A stretch of 25,736 nucleotides of DNA from a virus, in IMG/VR virus record IMGVR_UViG_3300017991_000372, positions 1 to 25,736 of that record; one strand, 5' to 3'. Made by a program: the position numbers and the translations under genes. Below are positions 1-6,213 of this stretch, piece by piece. The notes under the pieces are model-generated. The model did no database searches. It had not been told where the DNA came from and was given only the letters and a program-made list of their open reading frames with translations. The first letter of the stretch is position 1; every line of letters begins with the position of its first letter.

Positions 1-957
1 GGCGGCACCGGCAAGACCAGCATCACGTCCGGGCATCTCGTCTACGGGAACGGCACCGGGGCGTTGAACGAAGTGGACGACGCCGGGAACACCGACGGCG
101 ACTTCATTGCATGGAACGACGCCGGGTATCCCGAGTGGCGAGACCCAAGCACGATGCCCGTGGGCAGTCACGCGCTGAACGATCACACGAACGTGAGCGG
201 GACGCCGACTACGAACGACCTGCTGAAGTGGAACGGGTCGGGCTGGGTCCCCGGTTCCGCACCGCCGCCGGACATGCCGCTCGGCGACCTGAACAACGTC
301 AACGACGACACGAAGAGCACGAACGACTTCCTGCGGTACGACGGGTCGGACTGGGTAGACACCGCTATCGCCGCATCCCACGTCCAGTCGGGGACCTTCG
401 CGAACGCCCGCATCAGCCAGTCCAGCGTGACGCAACACGAGGCGGCGCTAAGCATTGGGGCGGGCCAGATAACAGGGACCCTTGGGGAGACGCACGGCGG
501 TACAGGTACAGGTTCGTATACCAAGGGTGACATCCTCTATTCCAACGGCTCCAACAACCTGAGCAAGCTGGCTATCGGGCCGGGCGGATTCGTGCTGACT
601 GTGGACGATGCGGACGGCGTGCCCTATTGGGCTGAGTCCGGTGGCGGGGGAGCAGATAAGTACGATGACGCCGAGGTCCTACGGGCGTGGCGAGACCGCA
701 AGGACCCAAGCTTCACGCCGGATCCGGAGTGGATCGCAGACGGTCTGTTCAAGTTCGGCCCGAGCGGCTGGTACAGCCCCCACAATAAGCTGATGTCCCT
801 GGTGATCGGGGCTTCATACCAGAACAAGGACCTCATCGAGGAGAGCGTGCTCGCTCTCTCAACCGAGAACATGCAGCTGAAGGACCAGGTGGCGAGCCTG
901 GAGGAGAAACTCGCCGACGTAGTGGGCCGCGTTGAGGCCCTGGAGAAGGCCGCATGA
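1..957 (+). CDS. Phage tail fibre protein, C-terminal part (5' truncated by window)
   Basis: The reading frame is open from base 1, so the true start lies upstream; 318 residues are visible. It is Gly/Asn/Asp-rich and carries a repeated pattern of the type GGTG..[T/S]..G.L[V/L]Y.NG...L, seen at residues 1-24 and again from about residue 166, followed by LAIGPGGFVLTVDDADGVPYWAES. This pattern is common in phage tail fibre and receptor-binding proteins. The last ~45 residues (from about 275) form a heptad-rich coiled coil, which fits trimerisation or attachment of a chaperone or tip protein. The product should sit on the virion and contact the host surface. It is the last large structural gene before the lysis cassette. 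The family-level call is firm; the receptor is unknown. Confidence 0.8.
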   Translation, partial: GGTGKTSITSGHLVYGNGTGALNEVDDAGNTDGDFIAWNDAGYPEWRDPSTMPVGSHALNDHTNVSGTPTTNDLLKWNGSGWVPGSAPPPDMPLGDLNNVNDDTKSTNDFLRYDGSDWVDTAIAASHVQSGTFANARISQSSVTQHEAALSIGAGQITGTLGETHGGTGTGSYTKGDILYSNGSNNLSKLAIGPGGFVLTVDDADGVPYWAESGGGGADKYDDAEVLRAWRDRKDPSFTPDPEWIADGLFKFGPSGWYSPHNKLMSLVIGASYQNKDLIEESVLALSTENMQLKDQVASLEEKLADVVGRVEALEKAA

Positions 958-995
958 CGCGGCATCACACCACACACGAAGGACGGTAGACAAAG

Positions 996-1298
996 ATGGC
1001 AGACGGAAAGCTCACCTCACAGGACGTGCAGAACGCCATGTCCTTGATGAACCAGTCCAGCAGCCTGGTCCAGCAGGCCCGGCAGCTCGGGCAGCAGATC
1101 GACAACATCAAGGCCAACCTCGCGGCCATCGAAGCGGACGGGAACCGGAAGACCCGGACCTACGCCTTCCTCGACGGCCTGGCGGACGAGGGCATGTCGA
1201 GCAAGGACCTCAAGGGCAACCTGGACGTGCTCGACGACGTGAAGGAGGCCCTCGCTCCGCTGTTCGGGGAGGAGGGCTCGAAGAAGGGAGGCAAGTGA
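996..1298 (+). CDS. Small helical phage protein of unknown function
   Basis: A 100-residue protein starting at an ATG preceded by an AAGGACGG-like ribosome binding site. Residues 10-50 are Gln/Asn/Ser-rich with heptad spacing (a likely coiled coil), and the tail is Lys/Gly-rich. No signal peptide, membrane segment or catalytic motif is visible. It lies 38 bases after the tail-fibre gene and just before a small membrane protein, so it could be a fibre-associated or minor virion protein, or the first member of the lysis-linked group. I do not recognise the family. Confidence 0.7.
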   Translation: MADGKLTSQDVQNAMSLMNQSSSLVQQARQLGQQIDNIKANLAAIEADGNRKTRTYAFLDGLADEGMSSKDLKGNLDVLDDVKEALAPLFGEEGSKKGGK

Positions 1299-1300
1299 CC

Positions 1301-1480
1301 ATGACAGTCATCCAGATCATCGTCCTGCTGGCGGTCCTCGCGATCATCGGCCTGGTGCTGGTGGATCGCTCCGGCACTGCCCGGCGCAGGACCCGGCGGC
1401 GGTTCGAGGACCGCGACGATCCGCCGGGTGAGGACACCGAGCCCGACGAGGACGGACCCGGAGGGCGACGGGACCACTGA
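1301..1480 (+). CDS. Short single-pass membrane protein
   Basis: 59 residues. An N-terminal hydrophobic segment at about residues 3-20 (VIQIIVLLAVLAIIGLVLV) is followed by a highly charged tail, first Arg-rich then Asp/Glu-rich. The start is ATG 1301 because GGGAGG at 1287-1292 sits 8 bases upstream; a longer frame upstream would overlap the preceding gene almost completely. The single TM plus charged tail and the location before the endolysin fit a holin-like or antiholin-like accessory, but this is inference from shape and context only. Confidence 0.6.
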   Translation: MTVIQIIVLLAVLAIIGLVLVDRSGTARRRTRRRFEDRDDPPGEDTEPDEDGPGGRRDH

Positions 1481-1532
1481 CGATCTTCGCATGACGGCGC
1501 CACCGGCCTGATCAGCCGGAGGTCCGAGAGGG

Positions 1533-1596
1533 AAGGGCCGACCCTGAACGTCTCCCCCACTGTCGGCCCGGGGGAGTGGGCGGGTGTCGGCCCTTT
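1533..1596 (+). promoter_or_regulatory. Nested stem-loop in leader of the lysis genes
   Basis: AAGGGCCGAC (1533-1542) pairs with GTCGGCCCTT (1586-1595), 10 bp. Inside it CTCCCCC (1552-1558) pairs with GGGGGAG (1570-1576). Only three T residues follow (1594-1596), so it is a weak intrinsic terminator at best. The RBS AGGAGG at 1602-1607 begins a few bases after the outer stem. It may be a partial terminator, a transcript-stabilising structure or a translational control element for the XhlA-like gene. Confidence 0.6.
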
Positions 1597-1616
1597 GCCG
1601 TCAGGAGGTGAACACT

Positions 1617-1901
1617 ATGGCAGGTGACGGAGACAACGGGAAGGTCGAGTATGGCAGGCTCCTGCAGCGGGTCGAGAGCATCCACGTCCGCTTGGACGAC
1701 GTGGGTAAGAAGCTCGACGAGATACTCGATCCCAAGGGGGGGCTGCATCCCCGGGTGGCCAGCCTGGAGACCGCGGCTCAGCAGAACACCCAGGAGCACC
1801 GCACCATCTGGCGCCTCTTCAAGGTGGTCCTGGTTCTGCTTGTGATGGTCCTGATCATTCTGGGGCCGGAGGCAGCCGGCTGGATCATGAAGGTGGTGTG
1901 A
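1617..1901 (+). CDS. XhlA-like coiled-coil membrane protein (holin/haemolysin-type candidate)
   Basis: 94 residues. Start ATG 1617 is fixed by AGGAGG at 1602-1607; an earlier in-frame GTG at 1584 lies inside the upstream stem-loop and has no RBS. Residues 9-65 form an amphipathic coiled coil, followed by Trp-Arg and a strongly hydrophobic segment at about 68-86. This order (coiled coil, then C-terminal TM) is the architecture of the XhlA haemolysin family, which acts with holin/endolysin in several phages. It ends one base before the endolysin gene. Family assignment is from architecture, not from clear residue identity. Confidence 0.6.
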   Translation: MAGDGDNGKVEYGRLLQRVESIHVRLDDVGKKLDEILDPKGGLHPRVASLETAAQQNTQEHRTIWRLFKVVLVLLVMVLIILGPEAAGWIMKVV

Positions 1902-1902
1902 T

Positions 1903-2415
1903 ATGGCCTTCCGATTCAAGCGGGGCAAGACAACCCAGCTCCTCGACGAGCTGGACCGCTGCGACCTCCGGCTCAAGGCGATCGCCCTCTCGATGATGGG
2001 GTACGCCGAGCATCAGTTCGGCAAGGATCTGGTCATTACCGAGATCTACCGCACCGAGGCGGAGCAGCGCTCCTACTACCCGGACCGGCCGTACCGGCCC
2101 AGTGTCCACCAGTTCGGGCGGGGGCTGGACTTCGGGATCAGGGCGTACACTGCCGAGGAGCTGGACCCGTGGCCGTACGGGGTGGCCACACCCAACCCGG
2201 CGCTCAGCCATGATGAGGTGGCCCGGTTGGATGCGTTCTACTCCGCGCTGGTGAGCTACGACGACGAGCGCCCGGAATTCGACTCGATCATCCACCACAA
2301 CGTGGGGCTCGGGGACCACATGCACATCCAGGTCTCCTGGAGGACCACCACGCGACTGCGCAGTGACCGGAGCTTGCTGCAGCTCATCGGCCAGCGCCTG
2401 GGGGTGAGCCTGTGA
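1903..2415 (+). CDS. M15-type peptidase, probable endolysin
   Basis: 170 residues. The sequence ITEIYRT near residues 45-51, SVHQFGRGLDFGI (67-79) and GDHMHIQV (137-144) match the D-Ala-D-Ala carboxypeptidase/VanY-like M15 fold. H69 and D76 are the likely first two zinc ligands and H139/H141 supply the third ligand and active-site region. The family cleaves peptide bridges in peptidoglycan; phage members are endolysins. No signal peptide is visible, so release would need a holin, consistent with membrane-protein genes on both sides. The next gene starts within its last codons (GTG 2412). Confident as peptidase, fairly confident as endolysin. Confidence 0.8.
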   Translation: MAFRFKRGKTTQLLDELDRCDLRLKAIALSMMGYAEHQFGKDLVITEIYRTEAEQRSYYPDRPYRPSVHQFGRGLDFGIRAYTAEELDPWPYGVATPNPALSHDEVARLDAFYSALVSYDDERPEFDSIIHHNVGLGDHMHIQVSWRTTTRLRSDRSLLQLIGQRLGVSL

Positions 2416-2639
2416 GCCGGACGCTGAAAGAGAAGGCCCAGAGCACCAAGCTCCAGCAGAGCTGGTTCATCCTCCTGGTGGCCACAGTCCTGCTGCTTCT
2501 GGACAAGCTGCCGGCGGATGCATGGGTGATGGCGGTCGCTGCCTCCCAGGGGATCTATGCCGCGGCCAACGTGCGGCAGCACCGGATCTACGGGGCCGAC
2601 CAGGTGGGTCCCCGGGGGGAAGGGGTGGATGAGCCGTGA
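2412..2639 (+). CDS. Small membrane protein, holin candidate
   Basis: 75 residues with GTG start at 2412 overlapping the endolysin stop by 4 bases. A charged N-terminus (residues 1-13) precedes a hydrophobic segment at about 18-31 (WFILLVATVLLLLD) and a second, weaker hydrophobic stretch at about 35-52 (DAWVMAVAASQGIYAAANV); the tail is polar. Two potential TM segments, small size, charged ends and position next to an endolysin suit a class II-type holin. No family-specific motif proves it. Confidence 0.6.
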   Translation: MSRTLKEKAQSTKLQQSWFILLVATVLLLLDKLPADAWVMAVAASQGIYAAANVRQHRIYGADQVGPRGEGVDEP

Positions 2640-3307
2640 AGCGGGACCTGGTTCTTGCCATCCTGGTCCTCCTACTCGGCCTGGTCACCACCGAGTGGTG
2701 GGCGCAGCGGGCTAAGACCCAGACGCTTCTTGCCGTCCAGCAGTACGATGATGCTCTCCAGCAGGTGGCCTCCCGCCAGTGGCGCCGCCTCGCGGAGCGG
2801 GCCCGGGATGAGAGGGCGCTACGCCTCCGCCTCGAGGAGGAGGCCGCGGAGATGGCCGAGACCATCGAGGAGCTCAACGGCCAGCTCGCCAGCGTGACCA
2901 CCGTCACCATCACCGCCCCCGCCGAAACGCTCACCGTGGCCGTGCCCGAGACCGTGTACGCCGAGACCGGGATCCGGGAGTACCGGCTGGACTGGACCAG
3001 CGGAACCACCTGGGTGCAGGCCGACACCGTCTACTCCGCCCGGCATGAGCCCGCTCCCCAGGACCTGGTCCTCGCGATCTACCAGCGGCCGGACCGCTCC
3101 TGGTGGGTTGACGCGGAGCTCGAGCCCTACGGGAAGATCTCTGATATGCAGCTCATCGTCTATGACCCAGAGCCGACCTGGTGGGTAAGGAATCGGAGGT
3201 GGGGGTATGCAGCCGCGGGGGCTGGGGCAGCAGAGTGGATCCGGACCGGAGAGGTGGGGTACCTGATCCCGGCCGCAGCGATAGTGGTGGTGGAAGCAAT
3301 CTGGTAA
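2636..3307 (+). CDS. Membrane-anchored coiled-coil protein, spanin-like
   Basis: 223 residues, GTG start at 2636 overlapping the previous stop by 4 bases. An N-terminal TM (about residues 5-23) is followed by a long charged helix (30-88), then a beta-rich region with several Trp residues, and ends with a hydrophobic stretch (about 188-223). An N-terminal anchor plus periplasmic coiled coil after holin/endolysin resembles an inner-membrane spanin (Rz), but it is longer than usual and has an extra C-terminal hydrophobic end that could contact a second membrane. A separate lipoprotein partner was not found. Unknown function is an honest alternative. Confidence 0.55.
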   Translation: MKRDLVLAILVLLLGLVTTEWWAQRAKTQTLLAVQQYDDALQQVASRQWRRLAERARDERALRLRLEEEAAEMAETIEELNGQLASVTTVTITAPAETLTVAVPETVYAETGIREYRLDWTSGTTWVQADTVYSARHEPAPQDLVLAIYQRPDRSWWVDAELEPYGKISDMQLIVYDPEPTWWVRNRRWGYAAAGAGAAEWIRTGEVGYLIPAAAIVVVEAIW

Positions 3308-3351
3308 GACCAGCAGTTGGGAATTACGGTCACACAATCAGAGGTTGACGG

Positions 3352-3379
3352 TTGACTTCCTGAACGGGTCGGTCATAAT
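3352..3379 (+). promoter_or_regulatory. Sigma70-type promoter at the start of the accessory block
   Basis: TTGACT (3352-3357) and CATAAT (3374-3379) with a 16-base spacer; another TTGACG lies at 3345-3350. Predicted transcription start is about 3386, only a few bases before a strong hairpin with a T run. Position after the last lysis gene and at the drop in GC content suggests the accessory block has its own promoter, which would let it be expressed in a lysogen. Confidence 0.6.
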
Positions 3380-3390
3380 GGCAAGTGACA

Positions 3391-3425
3391 GGGGATTCTG
3401 GGCGTGTGCCCGGGATTCCCTTTTT
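3391..3425 (+). terminator. Intrinsic terminator / attenuator hairpin (leader hairpin 1)
   Basis: GGGGATTCTGGGC (3391-3403) and GCCCGGGATTCCC (3408-3420) form a 13-bp RNA stem with three G-U pairs and a GTGT loop, followed by TTTTT (3421-3425). It can end late transcripts coming from the lysis genes, but it also lies inside the leader of the promoter at 3352-3379, so that transcript would meet a terminator within about 40 bases. Confidence 0.75.
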
Positions 3426-3447
3426 CGTGTGTCCGGTATGCCCGGGA

Positions 3448-3470
3448 GGAATGTATCGGGAGATACATCC
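3448..3470 (+). promoter_or_regulatory. Palindrome enclosing the ribosome binding site
   Basis: ATGTATC (3451-3457), GGGA (3458-3461), GATACAT (3462-3468) is a perfect 7-bp inverted repeat, extendable by GG/CC at 3448 and 3469. The likely Shine-Dalgarno GGGAG for ATG 3471 lies in the loop and first stem base. It can be an RNA hairpin controlling translation or an 18-bp DNA operator for a dimeric repressor. Confidence 0.55.
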
Positions 3471-3695
3471 ATGCCTACTAGTGAATACAAATGTTATGCC
3501 CCTGTCTTTCCCGCACGCTCCGCATGCTGCTGCCGGTGGATGACCCTGATGTACCTGCTGGCAGTTTTCATTCTGATTGCAGGGACGCTGGGCTTGATTC
3601 AACTGTGCCCCAAGGGGCGATGCACCATTAAGCAGCTCCTCTATAAGATGGAGCATTGCATGGAGGGGAATAACGATCCGAACGTTCCACTGTGA
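3471..3695 (+). CDS. Small Cys-rich membrane peptide
   Basis: 74 residues from ATG 3471, chosen for GGGAG at 3458-3462; in-frame starts further upstream (3438, 3345) lack an RBS or precede the predicted transcription start. One hydrophobic segment at about residues 24-43 (MTLMYLLAVFILIAGTLGLI). Seven cysteines: C8, a CCC cluster at 19-21 directly before the TM, and C46, C51, C63 after it. The family is not recognised. It is the first gene of the lower-GC accessory block. The lack of homologous motifs keeps confidence moderate. Confidence 0.5.
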   Translation: MPTSEYKCYAPVFPARSACCCRWMTLMYLLAVFILIAGTLGLIQLCPKGRCTIKQLLYKMEHCMEGNNDPNVPL

Positions 3696-3702
3696 TTCTC
3701 AC

Positions 3703-3737
3703 GGGGGGGCTTACCTGGCAGTCCCCCCAATTTGTCC
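3703..3737 (+). promoter_or_regulatory. G/C-rich leader hairpin 2, before the nuclease gene
   Basis: A run of seven G (3703-3709) faces GTCCCCCC (3721-3728), giving a 6-bp G-C stem with a ~12-base interior, followed by AATTTGTCC (3729-3737). The same TTTGTCC follows hairpin 3 at 5024-5030. It lies 16 bases before the ATG of the exported nuclease, just upstream of its RBS (AGGTGG 3742-3747). Confidence 0.5.
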
Positions 3738-3752
3738 AGTGAGGTGGAATGA

Positions 3753-4559
3753 ATGAAAAGGCTCACGGTCCTGCTGTTTAGCACAGTCTTCGTACTTCCC
3801 CAATGCTCACTTGCCCAGGGCCCGCCTAACGAGCATCTCCGCTGGGGCAATCCTGGCGGGCCGGGCCAGTTGCTGGTGAAGAAATACTACGTGATCTCCC
3901 ACCACAGCGACTGGAAGATCCCGATCTGGACAGCAGTCCATATGACCGCCTATAGCGTTACCGGAACTGAGGAGCGTACGAATGACTTCCGGCCAGATAC
4001 CGAACTGCTAGAAGGACAACGGGCGGAGCTGGGGGACTACGCATCGGTCAGCGACCAACACATCCAGCGGGGCCACATGGTCGAGGCTGATGCGTTAGCC
4101 AGACTTGAGGAGTCAATGTCAGAGACCTTCCTGCTTTCCAACATGATACCCCAACATCGACACACCAATGTCGGTCGGTGGAGGGTCATCGAGGGGGAGG
4201 TACGAGAGCTGGCGGTAACTCGGGGTAGTATCTGGGTCTTCAGCGGCCCGGCTTTTCTCGCCTCGGAGGACAGCTCGCGAGTGGAACCTACCGTGCAAAT
4301 AGGTCCGAACCAGGTTGCGGTGCCCACCCACACCTTCAAGGTGGTCCTGGCCGAGCTCGGATCTGGGCAATACGAGATGTACGCGTTCCTCGTGGCCAAT
4401 GTCGCATCAGGGCATTCCGGCCACAACTCAGATGAATACCTGGTCAGCGTCGACGAAGTCGAGGCATGGACTGGTCTGGACTTTTTCTCGGCATTACCGG
4501 ACTCGATTGAATGGAACCTTGAGAGAACGAAGGTGGAGACATGGCCGATCCAGCCTTAG
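3753..4559 (+). CDS. Exported DNA/RNA non-specific endonuclease (NUC family)
   Basis: 268 residues. N-terminal signal peptide (MKRLTVLLFS..., hydrophobic core 4-16, cleavage probably after SLA at about residue 21). The NUC core is visible: QRGHMVEAD (105-113), SETFLLSNMIPQ (123-134), N139 in TNVGRW, VFSGPAF (162-168) and VPTHTFKVVL (190-199). By family knowledge H108 is the general base and N139 helps bind the metal; the usual D of DRGH is Q105 here. It should degrade nucleic acids in the periplasm or outside the cell. RBS AGGTGG at 3742-3747 supports ATG 3753. The next gene starts 19 bases before its stop. The nuclease call is strong; its role in the phage life cycle is inference. Confidence 0.85.
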   Translation: MKRLTVLLFSTVFVLPQCSLAQGPPNEHLRWGNPGGPGQLLVKKYYVISHHSDWKIPIWTAVHMTAYSVTGTEERTNDFRPDTELLEGQRAELGDYASVSDQHIQRGHMVEADALARLEESMSETFLLSNMIPQHRHTNVGRWRVIEGEVRELAVTRGSIWVFSGPAFLASEDSSRVEPTVQIGPNQVAVPTHTFKVVLAELGSGQYEMYAFLVANVASGHSGHNSDEYLVSVDEVEAWTGLDFFSALPDSIEWNLERTKVETWPIQP

Positions 4560-4939
4560 ACCGAAGCCCGCTATATGGACTCAAGAGAGTCCTGTACCGC
4601 TTCCATCAAGTATTTGCAGGGCTATTTGGAATTGCGGCAGGGTCAGCCATTGCCACATACACACCGCAATTGAAAGAGATTACTCAGGTTCCCATTGTCG
4701 TCGGTTCAGCCGGTGGGTTTCTGGGAAGTCTTACAATCGGGGCCGCATTGGGGAGAGCTCTATTCTACAAGTCACTGGAGGATGCCAATGATAGAGGGGG
4801 GCCGGTAGGAACCGTCATTCTGGCGCTCATTTCAATTATTCTCGTATTTAGCATTCTGTATATCATCACACTTCTTGTTGCCTATGGCGGAAACTTCGAG
4901 GCAGTACTCAATCGCACACTAGAACTTCTGGGCATGTAA
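4541..4939 (+). CDS. Multi-pass membrane protein of the accessory block
   Basis: 132 residues; ATG 4541 has AGGTGGAG at 4530-4537 and overlaps the nuclease gene by 19 bases, suggesting coupled translation. Hydrophobic segments at about residues 25-42, 50-72 and 88-115 predict three TM helices, with glycine-rich stretches (GGFLGSLTIGAALG). I do not recognise the family. The tight overlap suggests that it works with, or protects against, the exported nuclease, for example as an immunity or anchoring partner. That is inference. Confidence 0.7.
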   Translation: MADPALDRSPLYGLKRVLYRFHQVFAGLFGIAAGSAIATYTPQLKEITQVPIVVGSAGGFLGSLTIGAALGRALFYKSLEDANDRGGPVGTVILALISIILVFSILYIITLLVAYGGNFEAVLNRTLELLGM

Positions 4940-4940
4940 A

Positions 4941-4969
4941 TTGTCTCCATCTTGATTCATTGCTATAAG
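4941..4969 (+). promoter_or_regulatory. Extended -10 promoter for the protease gene
   Basis: TTGTCT (4941-4946), 17-base spacer, TATAAG (4964-4969) preceded by TGC, an extended -10 element. It starts 2 bases after the upstream stop codon, so the protease gene probably has its own transcript. Predicted start near 4976. Confidence 0.55.
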
Positions 4970-4991
4970 GTCGATAGGCTTGACGGTGACA

Positions 4992-5022
4992 GGGGACTTC
5001 CGGCAGATGGTCGGGGGTCCCC
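4992..5022 (+). promoter_or_regulatory. G/C-rich leader hairpin 3, before the protease gene
   Basis: GGGGACTTCCGG (4992-5003) pairs with TCGGGGGTCCCC (5011-5022): 12 bp including G-U pairs, 7-base loop, followed by GTTTGTCC (5023-5030). Upstream, GTGACAGGGGA (4986-4996) is identical to 3385-3395 in front of hairpin 1, and TTGACGG (4980-4986) matches 3345-3351. The weak T tract argues for attenuation or RNA regulation more than complete termination. Confidence 0.55.
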
Positions 5023-5057
5023 GTTTGTCCTTATGAAACGGAAGGAAGAGGTAGATA

Positions 5058-6035
5058 ATGTCAGAGGACAATGTACTTCCGAGCCAGTACAGGGAGACGA
5101 TTTCCGCCTTGATCGACATTGCCCCGGAAGAAGGCGCCTGTCTTTCTATGGTCCAGGAGGTGGCAGATTCGGGACCATGGGTCTGCATGGGCTTCATCTC
5201 TCCCTACCCGCCGGTACGAGTATCCCCAGTTGAAGCGCGCTATGCCACCATAGGTCTTGCCGAAGAATTTGCGATGGATGAGGCCATAAGCGAGGTCCTG
5301 AAGCAGACGGATTGTCGACAGCTTGTCCTCGTGATCAACAGTCCAGGCGGCGTAGCCACGTCCTCATACAAGATTGCAAAGGCACTCCGAGAGACATTTG
5401 ATCCAATTAAGGTCTACGTCCCTCACGTAGCTGCTAGCGGTGGAACATTGATTGCAATTGCCGGCAACCAGATCTCAATGGGCAGGATGAGCCACCTGAC
5501 TGCCATAGACCCCCAAGTAGTCTATAAGGGTGAGCGTGTCTCCGCCTTTGCGATTGTACGGGCGCTCTCCCGCGTATCCGACTATTTCGCGACGAGAAGA
5601 CCAGAAGAAGCTCCATATCCATGGAAGGCCCTTGCTGACAAGATCGATCCGATATTACTAGAGGACCACATGGGCAGCGTTCGTGAGGCCCAAAGGTACA
5701 TTCATTCCATTCTTCGGATGGCCGACTACTCCGAAGAAGAGGCAGTTGAAATCGTAAGTTCACTAGTCAATACTGTTGAGTCGCATGGTTCGGCAATTGG
5801 GCCAAATCATGCGAAACAGATTGGCCTGCGCATCGTCTCCAATAAGGAGGACAATCGGATTCTGCACATCGCCAAGGAGTGGCTTGGCGAGTACATGATG
5901 CAACCTTCTGAGAAGCACATTATCAGGTATGTTCTACCCAGGGAGGCCGAGCAAAGTGCCAAGAAGTCGAAGAGCACAAAGAGCAAGAGTGTCAAAGGAA
6001 AGCGCTCCCAGCCCAAGAAGTCCGAAGACGACTGA
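5058..6035 (+). CDS. SDH-type (ClpP/crotonase-fold) serine protease
   Basis: 325 residues, with a purine-rich GGAAGAGGT RBS upstream of ATG 5058. Residues 88-151 match the serine dehydrogenase proteinase/SppA-like family: LVLVINSPGG (89-98), VAASGGTLIAIAG (124-136, nucleophile candidate S127), and the region H146 to DPQ (151-153). The later KQIGL (253-257) also fits the family's C-terminal part. No signal peptide or TM is seen, so it should be cytoplasmic and, like family members, ATP-independent. The last ~30 residues are a Lys/Ser-rich tail (AKKSKSTKSKSVKGK), possibly for nucleic acid or membrane contact. It has its own promoter and leader hairpin. Fold call strong; substrate unknown. Confidence 0.8.
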   Translation: MSEDNVLPSQYRETISALIDIAPEEGACLSMVQEVADSGPWVCMGFISPYPPVRVSPVEARYATIGLAEEFAMDEAISEVLKQTDCRQLVLVINSPGGVATSSYKIAKALRETFDPIKVYVPHVAASGGTLIAIAGNQISMGRMSHLTAIDPQVVYKGERVSAFAIVRALSRVSDYFATRRPEEAPYPWKALADKIDPILLEDHMGSVREAQRYIHSILRMADYSEEEAVEIVSSLVNTVESHGSAIGPNHAKQIGLRIVSNKEDNRILHIAKEWLGEYMMQPSEKHIIRYVLPREAEQSAKKSKSTKSKSVKGKRSQPKKSEDD

Positions 6036-6150
6036 GTCCCCACATTTTGACCGTGAAGTGTTGAGGACGATTCAGGAGTGGGATTCGCTGGACGGACACA
6101 AGTACGATAGGTACTTCTTAGACCGGACGGGAGCTTCTGTACCCAAGTAG
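5989..6150 (+). CDS. Possible small ORF overlapping the protease 3' end
   Basis: A frame different from the protease gene stays open to TAG at 6148-6150. Its distal part reads LRTIQEWDSLDGHKYDRYFLDRTGAS, which looks protein-like, whereas the overlapped part mirrors the Lys-rich tail and is probably not functional. No convincing RBS supports GTG 5989; GTG 6059 would give only ~30 residues. It could be a genuine mini-protein, a remnant of a longer protease C-terminus lost by frameshift, or chance. Confidence 0.25.
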   Translation: MSKESAPSPRSPKTTESPHFDREVLRTIQEWDSLDGHKYDRYFLDRTGASVPK

Positions 6151-6179
6151 CCCCAATCACCATCAGCATCCCAAGCACC

Positions 6180-6213
6180 GGGAGGCTTTGGATTGCAGCC
6201 AAGGCCTCCCTTA
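6180..6213 (+). terminator. Terminator-like hairpin after the accessory block
   Basis: GGGAGGCTTTGG (6180-6191) pairs with CCAAGGCCTCCC (6199-6210), 12 bp with one G-U, 7-base loop. Only TT follows, so the T tract is poor; the long stable stem could still end or stabilise transcripts of the protease gene and separates the block from the attachment region. Confidence 0.55.
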
